Source: an uncultured Pelagibacteraceae bacterium (GTDB lineage: Bacteria > Pseudomonadota > Alphaproteobacteria > Pelagibacterales > Pelagibacteraceae). From it: DNA of 64,000 nucleotides. The notes under the pieces are model-generated. The model did not search any database, was not told the DNA's origin, and saw nothing but the letters and a program-made list of their open reading frames with translations. Of the stretch, positions 39,382 to 48,529 are shown piece after piece; the first letter of the stretch is position 1; the number at the start of each line of letters is the position of its first letter. The stretch is taken from assembly GCA_902600485.1 (NCBI GenBank), contig CACKJD010000001.1, forward strand, positions 234,392 to 298,391, in the 5' to 3' direction. A program made the position numbers and the translations under genes.

Positions 39382-39712
39382 AAATTTAAAACTTGTAATC
39401 GATAATTCCTTCAAAAAAAAAGAAAATAAACTTTTTTTTGAAAAAAAAGAGTTAAAAAATATTTTGGATTTATACGCTAAAATGGTTTCAAAGGGATCTT
39501 GGAAAGATTATGGTCTTCACATTTCCTCTAAGAGAGTAAGTTTTAGCGTGTTTAAGAATGCTGCTGAAAATGCTGTTTATAATATTAGCAAAAACTTCAA
39601 ACCTTCTAATAAAAATCTTAAATATTTAATCACAGATAGTAGAAACCGTATAATAAAAAACTCTTATAACTTGGATAAATTATTAAAAGATATAGATTGG
39701 AAAAAAATTTAG
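39374..39712 (+). CDS. DUF2794 family protein
   Basis: A 112-aa cytosolic protein with the alphaproteobacterial DUF2794 pattern: FFEKKELKNILDLYAKMVSKGSWKDY, then RVSFSVFKNAAENAVYNI and a C-terminal LDKLLKDIDWK. Function is unknown. It is coupled to yciB by an eight-base overlap and meets the BAX-inhibitor gene tail to tail. Confidence 0.82.
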   Translation: MNRNLKLVIDNSFKKKENKLFFEKKELKNILDLYAKMVSKGSWKDYGLHISSKRVSFSVFKNAAENAVYNISKNFKPSNKNLKYLITDSRNRIIKNSYNLDKLLKDIDWKKI

Positions 39713-39713
39713 T

Positions 39714-40469
39714 TTATCTTCTTTGACCAAAAAGTCTCAATAACATTATAAACAGATTAATGAAATCAAGATAAAGCGTTAAAGCTCCCATTATTGCTTT
39801 TTTGCCAGAAATTTCAATTGTATCTCTTGCCGAATACATATTCTTAATTTTCTGAGTGTCATATGCAGTTAAACCTACAAATATTAAAACACCCAATATT
39901 GATACAACAAAATACATCATCGCAGATTTTAAAAATATATTAACTAATGAAGCGATAATTATTCCAATTAGACCCATCATTAAAAATGAACCTAATTTAG
40001 TTAAGTCTCTTTTAGTTGTGTATCCGTAAATACTCATTGCTCCAAACGTTGCTGATGTAATGAAGAAAACTCTTGCTACACTTACTCCTGTGTAAACTAA
40101 AAGTATCCAAGACAAAGATAATCCCATTAATGAAGCAAATATCCAAAATACGGTTTGTGCCTTAGCTGAACTCATTTTGTTAATTCCAAAACTCATATAA
40201 AAAACGATGCCTAATGGTGCTAACATAATTAACCATTTCAAACCTGAATTAAATATAGCATTCCCAAAACTTGTAAGTCCTGTGATTATTCCAGCACTGT
40301 CAGTAACTACAGACATTTTAAATGATAAAAGTGAGATTATACCTGTTAAAAGAACTCCAGTCGCCATGTAGTTATAGACCTTCAACATGTAAGATCTTAA
40401 ACCTGCATCCCAAACTACATTCTTTTTGACGCTTGTTGCTTCAAATATGTTTTGTCTGTTAAAATCCAT
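39714..40469 (-). CDS. BAX inhibitor-1/YccA family membrane protein
   Basis: A 251-aa protein with seven hydrophobic segments, including MLAPLGIVFYMSFGINKMSS and the C-terminal GALTLYLDFINLFIMLLRLFG typical of BI-1 proteins. Related proteins are pH-gated calcium leak channels or modulate FtsH. It is a monocistronic gene with a divergent neighbour 67 bases away. Confidence 0.92.
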   Translation of the reverse strand: MDFNRQNIFEATSVKKNVVWDAGLRSYMLKVYNYMATGVLLTGIISLLSFKMSVVTDSAGIITGLTSFGNAIFNSGLKWLIMLAPLGIVFYMSFGINKMSSAKAQTVFWIFASLMGLSLSWILLVYTGVSVARVFFITSATFGAMSIYGYTTKRDLTKLGSFLMMGLIGIIIASLVNIFLKSAMMYFVVSILGVLIFVGLTAYDTQKIKNMYSARDTIEISGKKAIMGALTLYLDFINLFIMLLRLFGQRR

Positions 40470-40536
40470 AGATATAATATAATTATTTTAAACTTATATT
40501 CAATGGTCAAAACTGACTAGGATTATTAAAAAATTT

Positions 40537-41574
40537 ATGAATTTTAAAAAACTAGGTAATACAGATATAGATGTTAGTACAATTTGTCTCGGTACTATGA
40601 CGTGGGGGGAGCAAAATTCGGAAAAAGATGCATTCGAGCAAATGGATTATGCTTTTGAACAAAATGTAAATTTTTGGGACACTGCTGAAATATACGCGAT
40701 ACCGCCTAAAGAAAGCACTTACGGAAAAACAGAGGAAATAATCGGCAATTGGTTTACAAAAACAAAAAAAAGAAACAAGGTAGTGCTTGCAACTAAAGTA
40801 TCTGGTCCTGGACCAGGTTGGATTAGAGGTGGTGGAAACCAATATGACGAAAAAAATTTAAATGAAGCTGTTGATAATAGTCTTAAAAGATTAAAAACTG
40901 ATTATATCGACTTATATCAATTACATTGGCCTGAAAGAAAAACAAATTTTTTTGGAAGACTAGGTTATGAACATAAAGATGATAATGATTGGAATAAATT
41001 TGAAGATATTCTCAACGCTTTAGATAAAATAATCAAAAGTGGTAAAATTAGATATATCGGCCTATCAAATGAAACAGCATGGGGATTATCAAAATTTTTG
41101 GAAATTTCAAAGTTAAAGAAACTTCCTAGAATGATGTCTGTTCAAAATCCTTATAGTCTTTTGAATAGATCTTATGAAGTAGGATTAGCGGAAATTTCAG
41201 TACGAGAAAGAAGTGGTCTTTTAGCTTATTCACCCCTTGCGTTTGGTTATTTAACTGGGAAATATAGAAATGGAGAATTGCCAAAAAATTCTAGGATGCA
41301 CTTATTTGGAGACAAATTTTCAAGATATAAAACTGAAAATGGCCAATTAGCCATTGAAAAATACTTTAGTATTTCAAAAAAATACAATTTAGACTTATCT
41401 CAAATGAGTTTGAAATTCTGCGAACTTCAGCCGTTCATAACTAGTGTAATAATCGGAGCAACAACTATGGAGCAGTTGAAAACTGATATAGAAAGTGTAA
41501 ATATAAATCTTAATAACGAGATAATTGATGAAATTAATGAAGTACAAAAACTGTATCCAAATCCATGTCCATAA
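40537..41574 (+). CDS. Aldo/keto reductase (Tas-like)
   Basis: A 345-aa NADPH-dependent oxidoreductase of the TIM-barrel AKR family. DTAEIYAIPPKESTYGKTEEIIG provides the catalytic Asp and Tyr region, VVLATKVSGPG the Lys, and DLYQLHWPER the His. The C-terminal VIIGATTMEQLKTDI binds the cofactor phosphate. It resembles E. coli Tas (YgdS). Substrate unknown. It overlaps the next gene by ten bases. Confidence 0.92.
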   Translation: MNFKKLGNTDIDVSTICLGTMTWGEQNSEKDAFEQMDYAFEQNVNFWDTAEIYAIPPKESTYGKTEEIIGNWFTKTKKRNKVVLATKVSGPGPGWIRGGGNQYDEKNLNEAVDNSLKRLKTDYIDLYQLHWPERKTNFFGRLGYEHKDDNDWNKFEDILNALDKIIKSGKIRYIGLSNETAWGLSKFLEISKLKKLPRMMSVQNPYSLLNRSYEVGLAEISVRERSGLLAYSPLAFGYLTGKYRNGELPKNSRMHLFGDKFSRYKTENGQLAIEKYFSISKKYNLDLSQMSLKFCELQPFITSVIIGATTMEQLKTDIESVNINLNNEIIDEINEVQKLYPNPCP

Positions 41575-42071
41575 TTAAAAAAACTATTTTTCTGTTAATT
41601 CTTATTCTAAGTTTTACCTCATTGAATGCACAAGAAATAAAAAAAATTGGTAAATTTAAAGATTGGGAAACAATAGTTGTGACAGATGAAACTGCAAAAT
41701 TATGTTTTGCTCAGTCTAAGCCAGTTTTGCAGTCCCCGAAAAATAATGTGAGAGAAGCAAGACTTTTTATAAGTTTTAGACCTTCTGAAAAAATTTCTGA
41801 CGAGGTAAGTATTACTTCAGGGTACGAATACAATGTGCAAAATGCAATACTAGCGAAATCCGGAAAAAATAAAATTAAGTTCGATATATCCAAAGATAAT
41901 TTTGCTTGGATCGCTAACAATAAAATTGAAAAAAAAATGATTAGTGTAATGAAAAAAGGCTCACGAATTATGATAACAGGTTATAATAAATCTGGTTCTC
42001 AAACAATTGATCACTACTCACTAATGGGTTTTACCAAAGCATACAATAGCGCAAAAAAAAATTGTAGCTAA
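41565..42071 (+). CDS. Invasion-associated locus B (IalB)-like periplasmic protein
   Basis: A 168-aa protein with a signal peptide (about 1-22, ending SLNAQE). It shows the IalB-type pattern: an N-terminal KFKDWET, a Cys in AKLCFAQSKP, an ISFRPSEKISDEVSI block and a C-terminal GFTKAYNSAKKNCS with the second Cys, which may form a disulfide. In free-living alphaproteobacteria the role is unknown. It lies between the aldo/keto reductase and argG. Confidence 0.75.
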   Translation: MSIIKKTIFLLILILSFTSLNAQEIKKIGKFKDWETIVVTDETAKLCFAQSKPVLQSPKNNVREARLFISFRPSEKISDEVSITSGYEYNVQNAILAKSGKNKIKFDISKDNFAWIANNKIEKKMISVMKKGSRIMITGYNKSGSQTIDHYSLMGFTKAYNSAKKNCS

Positions 42072-42092
42072 TGAACACCAAATAACAACCTA

Positions 42093-43268
42093 ATGAAAAA
42101 AATAGTCTTAGCTTACTCCGGTGGTTTAGATACATCTATTATTCTTAAATGGTTACAAGAAAACTATAAAGCTGAAGTGATTGCTTATACAGCTGATATT
42201 GGCCAGGAAATGGATAAAAAAAAGATCATTAGAAACGCAAAAAAATTAGGTGTTAAAAAAATAATAATTAAAAATCTTAAAAATATTTTTGTAAAAGATT
42301 ACGTATTTCCAATGATTAGAGGTCATGCGATTTATGAGGGAGTTTATTTGCTTGGTACATCTATTGCTAGACCATTAATTGCAAGAGATCAAATTCAAGT
42401 TGCAAAGAAATTCAAAGCATTTGCTGTTTCGCATGGCGCAACGGGGAAAGGAAATGATCAAGTAAGATTTGAATTAGGGTATCATTATTTTGGTCCAAAA
42501 ATAAAAGTTATAGCCCCATGGAGAATTTGGAAACTAAAATCAAGAACTGATCTAATTAAATATGCAAAAAAACATAAAATTTCAATTCCAAAGGACAAGA
42601 GAGGAGCGCCACCTTTTTCAGTAGATGACAACTTATTTCATACATCAACCGAGGGTAAAGTTTTAGAAAATCCAAAAAATTCGGCTCCTGAATTTATATT
42701 TCAAAGAACAACTTCGCCTGAAAAAGCGCCTAGTAAACCCACATACGTTTCAATTGGATTTAAAAACAGTGATCCAATTAGTATTAATGGGAAGAAGTTA
42801 ACTCCGGAAAAAATTTTAGAAAAACTAAATCATCTCGGTGGAAAAAATGGGGTTGGAAGAGTTGATCTAGTTGAAAACAGATTTATCGGAATTAAATCAA
42901 GAGGGGTTTATGAAACTCCTGGAGGAACATTGCTTTTAATTGCTCATAGAGCAATGGAGTCTGTAACACTAGATAAGGAAACTATGCATAAAAAGGACAC
43001 CATAATGCCAAGATATGCAGAATTAATTTACAATGGTTACTGGTTTTCAAAAGAAAGATTCAAATTACAAAAAATTGTGGATCTAAAAAGAAACAAGGTA
43101 AATGGAATTATTAAGCTAAAACTTTATAAGGGAAATGTTTCAATTCAGTCAAGAATGACTAGTAGTAGTGCTTATTCTATGAAAAAAGTTTCTTTTGAAG
43201 AAAATAAAACTTTTAATAAATCGAATGTTGAAAGATTTATTAATTTCCACAAAAAAAAATTAAAATAA
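42093..43268 (+). CDS. argG: Argininosuccinate synthase
   Basis: ATP-dependent joining of citrulline and aspartate for arginine synthesis. The N-terminal P-loop VLAYSGGLDTSIILKW, the SHGATGKGNDQVRFELGY motif and ENRFIGIKSRGVYETPGGT are conserved. The length of 391 aa is slightly short of the usual 400, but no motif is missing. It is followed six bases later by a photolyase-like gene. Confidence 0.97.
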   Translation: MKKIVLAYSGGLDTSIILKWLQENYKAEVIAYTADIGQEMDKKKIIRNAKKLGVKKIIIKNLKNIFVKDYVFPMIRGHAIYEGVYLLGTSIARPLIARDQIQVAKKFKAFAVSHGATGKGNDQVRFELGYHYFGPKIKVIAPWRIWKLKSRTDLIKYAKKHKISIPKDKRGAPPFSVDDNLFHTSTEGKVLENPKNSAPEFIFQRTTSPEKAPSKPTYVSIGFKNSDPISINGKKLTPEKILEKLNHLGGKNGVGRVDLVENRFIGIKSRGVYETPGGTLLLIAHRAMESVTLDKETMHKKDTIMPRYAELIYNGYWFSKERFKLQKIVDLKRNKVNGIIKLKLYKGNVSIQSRMTSSSAYSMKKVSFEENKTFNKSNVERFINFHKKKLK

Positions 43269-43274
43269 ATAAAT

Positions 43275-44417
43275 ATGAATTTTGAAGCCTCAAGAGCGAA
43301 AGCTATAAATAAATTAAATCAATTTGTTGAAAAAAATCTTTCTGATTATTCAAAACTGAGAAATTTTGATTTTGGTCCTGATAAAAGAGATAATGTTTCG
43401 TGTTTATCACCTTATGTTACACATGGTGTTCTTAATGAAATTGAAATTATAAAAAAATCATTAGAAAAGTTTTCATTTTCAAAAAATGAAAAATTTATAC
43501 AGGAAGTACTTTGGAGAACGTACTGGAAAGGATGGTTAGAGTTAAGACCTAATGTTTGGAGTGACTATTTAATTGATTTAAGAAATATGAAAGAAAAATA
43601 TAAAGATGACAAAAATTATCAAAATGCAATAGAAGGTAAAACAAATATTGATTGTTTTAATGAATGGGTAAATGAGTTGAAAAATAATAACTACCTCCAC
43701 AATCACACTAGAATGTGGTTTGCCAGCATATGGATTTTTACACTTGATTTACCTTGGCAACTGGGTGCTGAATTTTTTATGCAACACCTTTTTGATGGGG
43801 ATGCTGCATCAAATACACTTGGATGGAGATGGGTTGCAGGTGTTCAAACACAAGGAAAGCATTATCTAGCAAGTGAATGGAATATTAAAAAATTCACAAA
43901 TAATAGATTTAAGAATATTAAATTAAATGAAAATGCTCCTCCAAAAATTTCTGAAAGAACTTATTCAATAATAAAACAAGATTTTAAAAATCCTGAAAAT
44001 ATTGAATCAGTTAATTTATTAATTTTTGATAATAATCTTTCTTTCGAAACCACGGACTTTAAAAATAGTAAATTTAAAAAAATATATTTAGTCTCTAACA
44101 AAAATGAAAACAGATCAATCAAACTCAATGAAAAAGTATCAAAATTTAAGTTCCTTCTTTTTGAAGATCAAGAAAAAAGATTAAAAGAACAATCAATTGA
44201 TTGCGAAATAATTGATATAAGTCAAATTAAAAAAATTGATGAAAAAAGTATTGGATTGTATCCGACTGTTGGAGAAAACCTAGATTATCTAAATTTAAAT
44301 AATTTAAAAATAAATTTTTTATATAGAAAACTCGATCAATATTCTTGGCAATACTGTAATAAAGGTTTTTTTAATTTTAAAAATTATATTCCCAAAATTG
44401 TTTCAAACTTTACTTAA
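43275..44417 (+). CDS. Photolyase-like FAD-binding protein with swapped domain order
   Basis: A 380-aa protein whose first 220 or so residues match the FAD-binding, C-terminal half of cryptochrome/photolyases. They include LSPYVTHGVLN, VLWRTYWKGW, NYLHNHTRMWFASIWIF and DGDAASNTLGWRWVAGVQT. The residues after about 245 form an alternating strand-helix region (VNLLIFDNNL, IYLVSNK, FLLFEDQEKR) that resembles a Rossmann-like antenna domain. Normal photolyases have these in the opposite order. Whether it repairs DNA or senses light is unknown. Confidence 0.8.
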   Translation: MNFEASRAKAINKLNQFVEKNLSDYSKLRNFDFGPDKRDNVSCLSPYVTHGVLNEIEIIKKSLEKFSFSKNEKFIQEVLWRTYWKGWLELRPNVWSDYLIDLRNMKEKYKDDKNYQNAIEGKTNIDCFNEWVNELKNNNYLHNHTRMWFASIWIFTLDLPWQLGAEFFMQHLFDGDAASNTLGWRWVAGVQTQGKHYLASEWNIKKFTNNRFKNIKLNENAPPKISERTYSIIKQDFKNPENIESVNLLIFDNNLSFETTDFKNSKFKKIYLVSNKNENRSIKLNEKVSKFKFLLFEDQEKRLKEQSIDCEIIDISQIKKIDEKSIGLYPTVGENLDYLNLNNLKINFLYRKLDQYSWQYCNKGFFNFKNYIPKIVSNFT

Positions 44418-44430
44418 TTTTATTTAAATT

Positions 44431-45120
44431 TTATCTTGCAAGTTTTATGAAGATGTCACCCATACCAGCATCTAGTTCCTCTAGGGGTGTATTATTTCTT
44501 AATTCACAGTACCGACCAGTAATTTGATGATTTTTGACTAAATCAATATCATCATTTTTACATTTTCTTCCATTATGTAATAATCCTATAATTATTCTAT
44601 TATTTAGATTATAAACTTGATCGCTATTGATTTTTTTGCCATCACAAAAATATTCTTTATTTACTCTATTTGGGAAATCATTTTTATTGCAAGGGTTTTT
44701 AATTGTTATAACGTAAAATTCTCTCAAGCCGTCTATAAATTTATATTTCATTTTTTGAACTTCTGAATATTTCATGATATCGCAAGAACAAGGCACACAG
44801 CACCTATAATAATTACCGCAAATTTTTTTTTTTGTTTTACTTTCTTTTACTAACAAAAACTCTGAATCGCTTCCCGGATCAATTAATGATCCAGAAACAG
44901 CGCAATATAATTTATTAAACTCAATAAAATCTTTATAAGTAATTTTTTTATCTATGATATATTTAAAAAATTTAGGTCCGGCAGCATTTCTGTTTTTGTC
45001 CGGAAATATCCTAGACCAGTCAGTTATTAATTCTTTGTGGTAATTTTTTTCCTCCGCAACTAATTCGACTGGAAAAAAAACTGCAAAAATTAAAAAAAAT
45101 TTTAGTAAAATATTTTTCAT
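44431..45120 (-). CDS. Secreted Cys-rich protein of unknown function
   Basis: A 229-aa protein with a clear signal peptide ([22 protein letters not shown], cut near residue 22). The mature part has at least nine cysteines, including the dense stretch CGNYYRCCVPCSCDIMK (about 98-114), suggesting disulfides or metal binding. I recognise no family. It overlaps the FG-GAP gene by four bases, so the two are co-translated and probably act together in the periplasm or outside. Confidence 0.75.
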   Translation of the reverse strand: MKNILLKFFLIFAVFFPVELVAEEKNYHKELITDWSRIFPDKNRNAAGPKFFKYIIDKKITYKDFIEFNKLYCAVSGSLIDPGSDSEFLLVKESKTKKKICGNYYRCCVPCSCDIMKYSEVQKMKYKFIDGLREFYVITIKNPCNKNDFPNRVNKEYFCDGKKINSDQVYNLNNRIIIGLLHNGRKCKNDDIDLVKNHQITGRYCELRNNTPLEELDAGMGDIFIKLAR

Positions 45121-46562
45121 TTTTGTTTTATTGTAATTGTTTGATTAAGTTTAATTTTATCTATAAAAACTTTTTTTCCATTAGTCCATTTGACTTCTAC
45201 TTTAAAATCTTTTTCATTTTTTCTAATTCCATAATGTGCCACAGGTTCCATTTGGCATAAATAACCAGACCCAGCATCTATTGTTTTTGAGTGCTTTCTT
45301 TGATTAGACATTAGCGTTACAGTTGCTCCCCTAGCAGGTGCTCCAAATTTATTGATGGGCTTGATCCTTAAATATTTATTATTTTTTTCTACTTTTGCTT
45401 TATACAATGTCAAAGGTTGTGCTTTACTTTCGCCGCGAGAGACTAATAATTCTAAAATACCATCATTATCAATATCAGCTACAGCTGCTCCAGTGCCAAA
45501 TCCTTGAGTCTCAAGCGCCGTTTTTAATTTTATTTCCTCAAATTTTCCATTTTCATTTATTTTAAATAATTTGTTTGGTTCTGCGATATTATTCATAAAA
45601 ACTTCATCAAAACCGTCGTTGTCAAAATCAGCGGAGATAATTGTTCTTATTCTAGATGGTCTATCGAAAGCTTTGTTTCCTATGTCCTTAAATTCGTTAT
45701 TTTCTAAAACGTATGCTCTATGATATCCATTCCAATTACCACTCAAAATATCTAATCTTCCTCTATAATAGATATCAGATAATGCAGTTCCCCTTCCATT
45801 CTGTATTACATCATCAACTCTGTAATCAAATGCAACATCCTCAAATTTACCATCATTATTTTTTAAAAGAAAGTTAGCGCCTCTTTCATTTGCTGCAAAT
45901 ATGTCAGCTCTATCTGTTAATATATGTCCTGATACTACTGCTCTTCCACCAGTAACTTTATCCAAATTTAAGGTTTTTGCTTTATCTGTTATTGTGTTAT
46001 TTTCAATTTCATAGAATCTAGTTGGTCCTCCATAATTAGCTACATAAATACCGTATTCACCATCACCCTTTCTATCAACACAAACTACAGATCTACCTGC
46101 TGTTAAGTTTAAATTTTCTATATTTTTTTTTAACTCAAATAAGTCAAAATAATTATTGTTACTTTTATCGATTATTCTATCAGAGTATTTTTTTGTTCCA
46201 CTATAGGTGTCTGTATTTAAAAAATAAATTTCCTCAAAACCATCTTTATCTATATCACAAGCTGCAACACCAATAGTTTTTCTATCTCGATCTAAAAAAA
46301 CGTCCTCTTGGATTATGTTTTTTAATTTTCCATCAATGTAACCTAAAGCTAAGTTTGGATAACCAAAACCTGTGACTATAAACTCATTATTTCCATCCGC
46401 ATTAATATCCGTAACCGAAACCCCATAACTAAGCCTGCTTTCATTAATCGTTATAATATTTGAAATATCTTTAAAAAATTCTGCACGAGAACTGTTAATT
46501 GGTAATATTAAAGAAAAAATAATTAAAAATTTATATAAATAATTTACCTTTTTGATGAACAT
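45117..46562 (-). CDS. Secreted FG-GAP/ASPIC-UnbV repeat protein
   Basis: A 481-aa protein with a signal peptide (about 1-27). It has a row of FG-GAP/VCBS-type repeats carrying integrin-like calcium loops ([36 protein letters not shown]), forming a probable beta-propeller. The C-terminal 90 residues match the ASPIC/UnbV domain ([27 protein letters not shown], then [15 protein letters not shown]), as in CRTAC1-like proteins. Likely extracellular binding or adhesion; no enzyme motif seen. Confidence 0.85.
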   Translation of the reverse strand: MFIKKVNYLYKFLIIFSLILPINSSRAEFFKDISNIITINESRLSYGVSVTDINADGNNEFIVTGFGYPNLALGYIDGKLKNIIQEDVFLDRDRKTIGVAACDIDKDGFEEIYFLNTDTYSGTKKYSDRIIDKSNNNYFDLFELKKNIENLNLTAGRSVVCVDRKGDGEYGIYVANYGGPTRFYEIENNTITDKAKTLNLDKVTGGRAVVSGHILTDRADIFAANERGANFLLKNNDGKFEDVAFDYRVDDVIQNGRGTALSDIYYRGRLDILSGNWNGYHRAYVLENNEFKDIGNKAFDRPSRIRTIISADFDNDGFDEVFMNNIAEPNKLFKINENGKFEEIKLKTALETQGFGTGAAVADIDNDGILELLVSRGESKAQPLTLYKAKVEKNNKYLRIKPINKFGAPARGATVTLMSNQRKHSKTIDAGSGYLCQMEPVAHYGIRKNEKDFKVEVKWTNGKKVFIDKIKLNQTITIKQK

Positions 46563-46672
46563 CTTTTAGAGCAATATTTAACTTTGTCCCAGTTCAGCTT
46601 CCATTTTTTTCTCCATTTAAAGGGCCTTTCACAAACTGGGCACAACTTAGTTGGTAGGTTTTGTTTTTTCAT
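46544..46672 (-). CDS. DUF2256 small zinc-ribbon-like protein, 42 aa
   Basis: A short frame encoding [20 protein letters not shown] and a C-terminal [15 protein letters not shown]. The two Cys pairs (CPVC and CSKRC) make a likely zinc knuckle. This is the DUF2256 pattern, a tiny protein I know as commonly encoded beside photolyase-related genes. It overlaps the DUF393 gene upstream by 26 bases and the FG-GAP gene downstream by 19. Function unknown. Confidence 0.85.
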   Translation of the reverse strand: MKKQNLPTKLCPVCERPFKWRKKWKLNWDKVKYCSKRCSSKR

Positions 46673-47018
46673 TAAGTTGGTGTTTGTTTTTTAAAAATAA
46701 AAAATAAGCTACAAATTCATAAGCGTAATGAAATAAGATAAACAAAGGTTTAAAACTCAAAATTTTTGCTAAAAAATTATATTTTGGTATTTTTGACCAG
46801 ATAATTATAAATGCTTTAGCTCCTCCAATAACTTGTCCATTGTCAATCACATGCAATCTCCTTAGAAGTTCTTCCTTAGATTTTGATGTTAAGTCAACTG
46901 CTTGTTGATTGTTTGTAATATCAACCCATTCTAAATTCTCATCAGAATTTTTTTTGTAGTGATCAATTTCTATTTTACAAATATTACAAGAGTTATTAAA
47001 AAAAACTTTAACTGGCAT
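46647..47018 (-). CDS. DUF393 / DCC-family thiol-disulfide protein
   Basis: A 123-aa protein of the DCC family (predicted thiol-disulfide oxidoreductase). The N-terminal [19 protein letters not shown] carries the CxxC pair, though the usual Asp of the DxxCxxC motif is Asn here. The [14 protein letters not shown] segment and the hydrophobic C-terminus are family-typical. It overlaps the photolyase-related gene by 11 bases and the DUF2256 gene by 26. Confidence 0.85.
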   Translation of the reverse strand: MPVKVFFNNSCNICKIEIDHYKKNSDENLEWVDITNNQQAVDLTSKSKEELLRRLHVIDNGQVIGGAKAFIIIWSKIPKYNFLAKILSFKPLFILFHYAYEFVAYFLFLKNKHQLNEKTKPTN

Positions 47019-48501
47019 TAGTATTTTCCTTTATAAACTTATCAGCCGCAGCTAATATAACTTTTTTTCTTGGGGCATTCATTTTGTCATATATTCTTAC
47101 CATCATTGATAATCTTGGGTTTTTTAAAAAAAAAGATCTGTTCTTATTTATAAATCTCCAATAAAGACCATCCATAATGTTACACCATTCACCTTTTTTA
47201 AAATCCATCATTTTAAGAAAATAACTTGATCCACAAATATAAGGTTTAGTAGCAAAAATTCCTCCATCACTAAACAATCCCATTCCATAAACGTTTGGGG
47301 ACATTACCCAATCAGATGAGTCAACAAACATTTCCATAAACCACTTGTAAACATATATTGGTTTAATCTCACAGAGATTCATAATATTTGATAAAATCAT
47401 TAGTCTTTCTATGTGATGTGACCAACCATGATCATTAGCATTTTTTATCGCATAGTCCAAAGGTGGAAGTCCTGTGTTTCCTTGGTACCAAGTAGGTTTC
47501 ATTTTACGATTATGCTTAAAAAAATTACCAGTTTCTAATCTGTTATAGAAATTTTGATAAATTCCTCTCATAAATTCTCGCCAGCCAATTACTTGTCTTA
47601 TATAACCCTCTAAAGAATTTATTCTAATCTTTTTCTTTTTATGACTATCTAAAATTTTCTCTATAATTATTTCTGGAGTTATTAACCCCAAATTTATGTA
47701 GGGACTAAGAGCACTATGGAATAATATATTATTATTTTGATCAACAGCGTCCTCATAATCTCCAAATAAATTAGATTTTTCTTTTATAAAAAATTCTAGT
47801 AATTTTAGAACGTCTTTATATTCGGTTGCAAACCAAAAATTTTCTGTTGAACCAGGGTGTTTTGCAAATTTCTTTTCTATAATGTTTTTTAGTTTTTTTG
47901 TATGAGCTGTTTGATTTATTTTAGGAAATAATGGAATTTTAGTTCCTTTAGGCAGTTTCTTTCTATTATCTTCATCGAAGCTCCATTTACCACCAACAGG
48001 ATCTTCACCATTCATTAAGATGTTCATTTTTCTTCTCGTTTCTTTATAAAAAACTGCCATGAATGGTTTTTTTGATTTAGATAAATATTTTTTAAAATCA
48101 TCTCTAGTATTAAGAAACATTGGAGATGTAATTATATTGAGCTTTATTTTGTTTTTCTTTGAAAAATCTATAATTTTTTTTTCAAATGGTTTATCCTCAA
48201 TTTCAAAACACGAAATTTCATTAATTTTATTTTTTTTTAAATTTTTTTTAATTTTTAAAAGATAATCATCTTGGAAAGCTGAGTCCTCAATTTTAGAATA
48301 AGCAATCTTAAAGCCATTTTTTTTTAAATTTTCGTAAAATGATCTCATTGATGAAAGAAATAAAAGGATTTTAAGTTTGTGATGTTTTTCATAAGTGCAT
48401 AAACCGTTATCTTCTGCCATAAAAAAAAGATGGTCTTTTTTGAAGCGGTTTAGGTATTTTAATGGAAATAATTGATTTCCAAGTATAATAAACAATTTCA
48501 T
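47008..48501 (-). CDS. Photolyase-related protein (DPRP/PhrB-like)
   Basis: A 497-aa protein of the cryptochrome/photolyase-related family typified by PhrB. The N-terminal third is Rossmann-like (LFIILGNQLFP). The C-terminal FAD domain has GYIRQVIGWREFMRGIY, WSHHIERLMILSN, DWVMSPNVYGMGLFSDGG and MDGLYWRFI. The region where PhrB proteins have a CxxC of the Fe-S cluster reads DFKKGEWCN, so the cluster may be absent. It heads a cluster with DUF393 and DUF2256, divergent from an SDR 28 bases away. Confidence 0.9.
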   Translation of the reverse strand: MKLFIILGNQLFPLKYLNRFKKDHLFFMAEDNGLCTYEKHHKLKILLFLSSMRSFYENLKKNGFKIAYSKIEDSAFQDDYLLKIKKNLKKNKINEISCFEIEDKPFEKKIIDFSKKNKIKLNIITSPMFLNTRDDFKKYLSKSKKPFMAVFYKETRRKMNILMNGEDPVGGKWSFDEDNRKKLPKGTKIPLFPKINQTAHTKKLKNIIEKKFAKHPGSTENFWFATEYKDVLKLLEFFIKEKSNLFGDYEDAVDQNNNILFHSALSPYINLGLITPEIIIEKILDSHKKKKIRINSLEGYIRQVIGWREFMRGIYQNFYNRLETGNFFKHNRKMKPTWYQGNTGLPPLDYAIKNANDHGWSHHIERLMILSNIMNLCEIKPIYVYKWFMEMFVDSSDWVMSPNVYGMGLFSDGGIFATKPYICGSSYFLKMMDFKKGEWCNIMDGLYWRFINKNRSFFLKNPRLSMMVRIYDKMNAPRKKVILAAADKFIKENTNAS

Positions 48502-48529
48502 AATTTATTTATAAATATTATTATACGAT

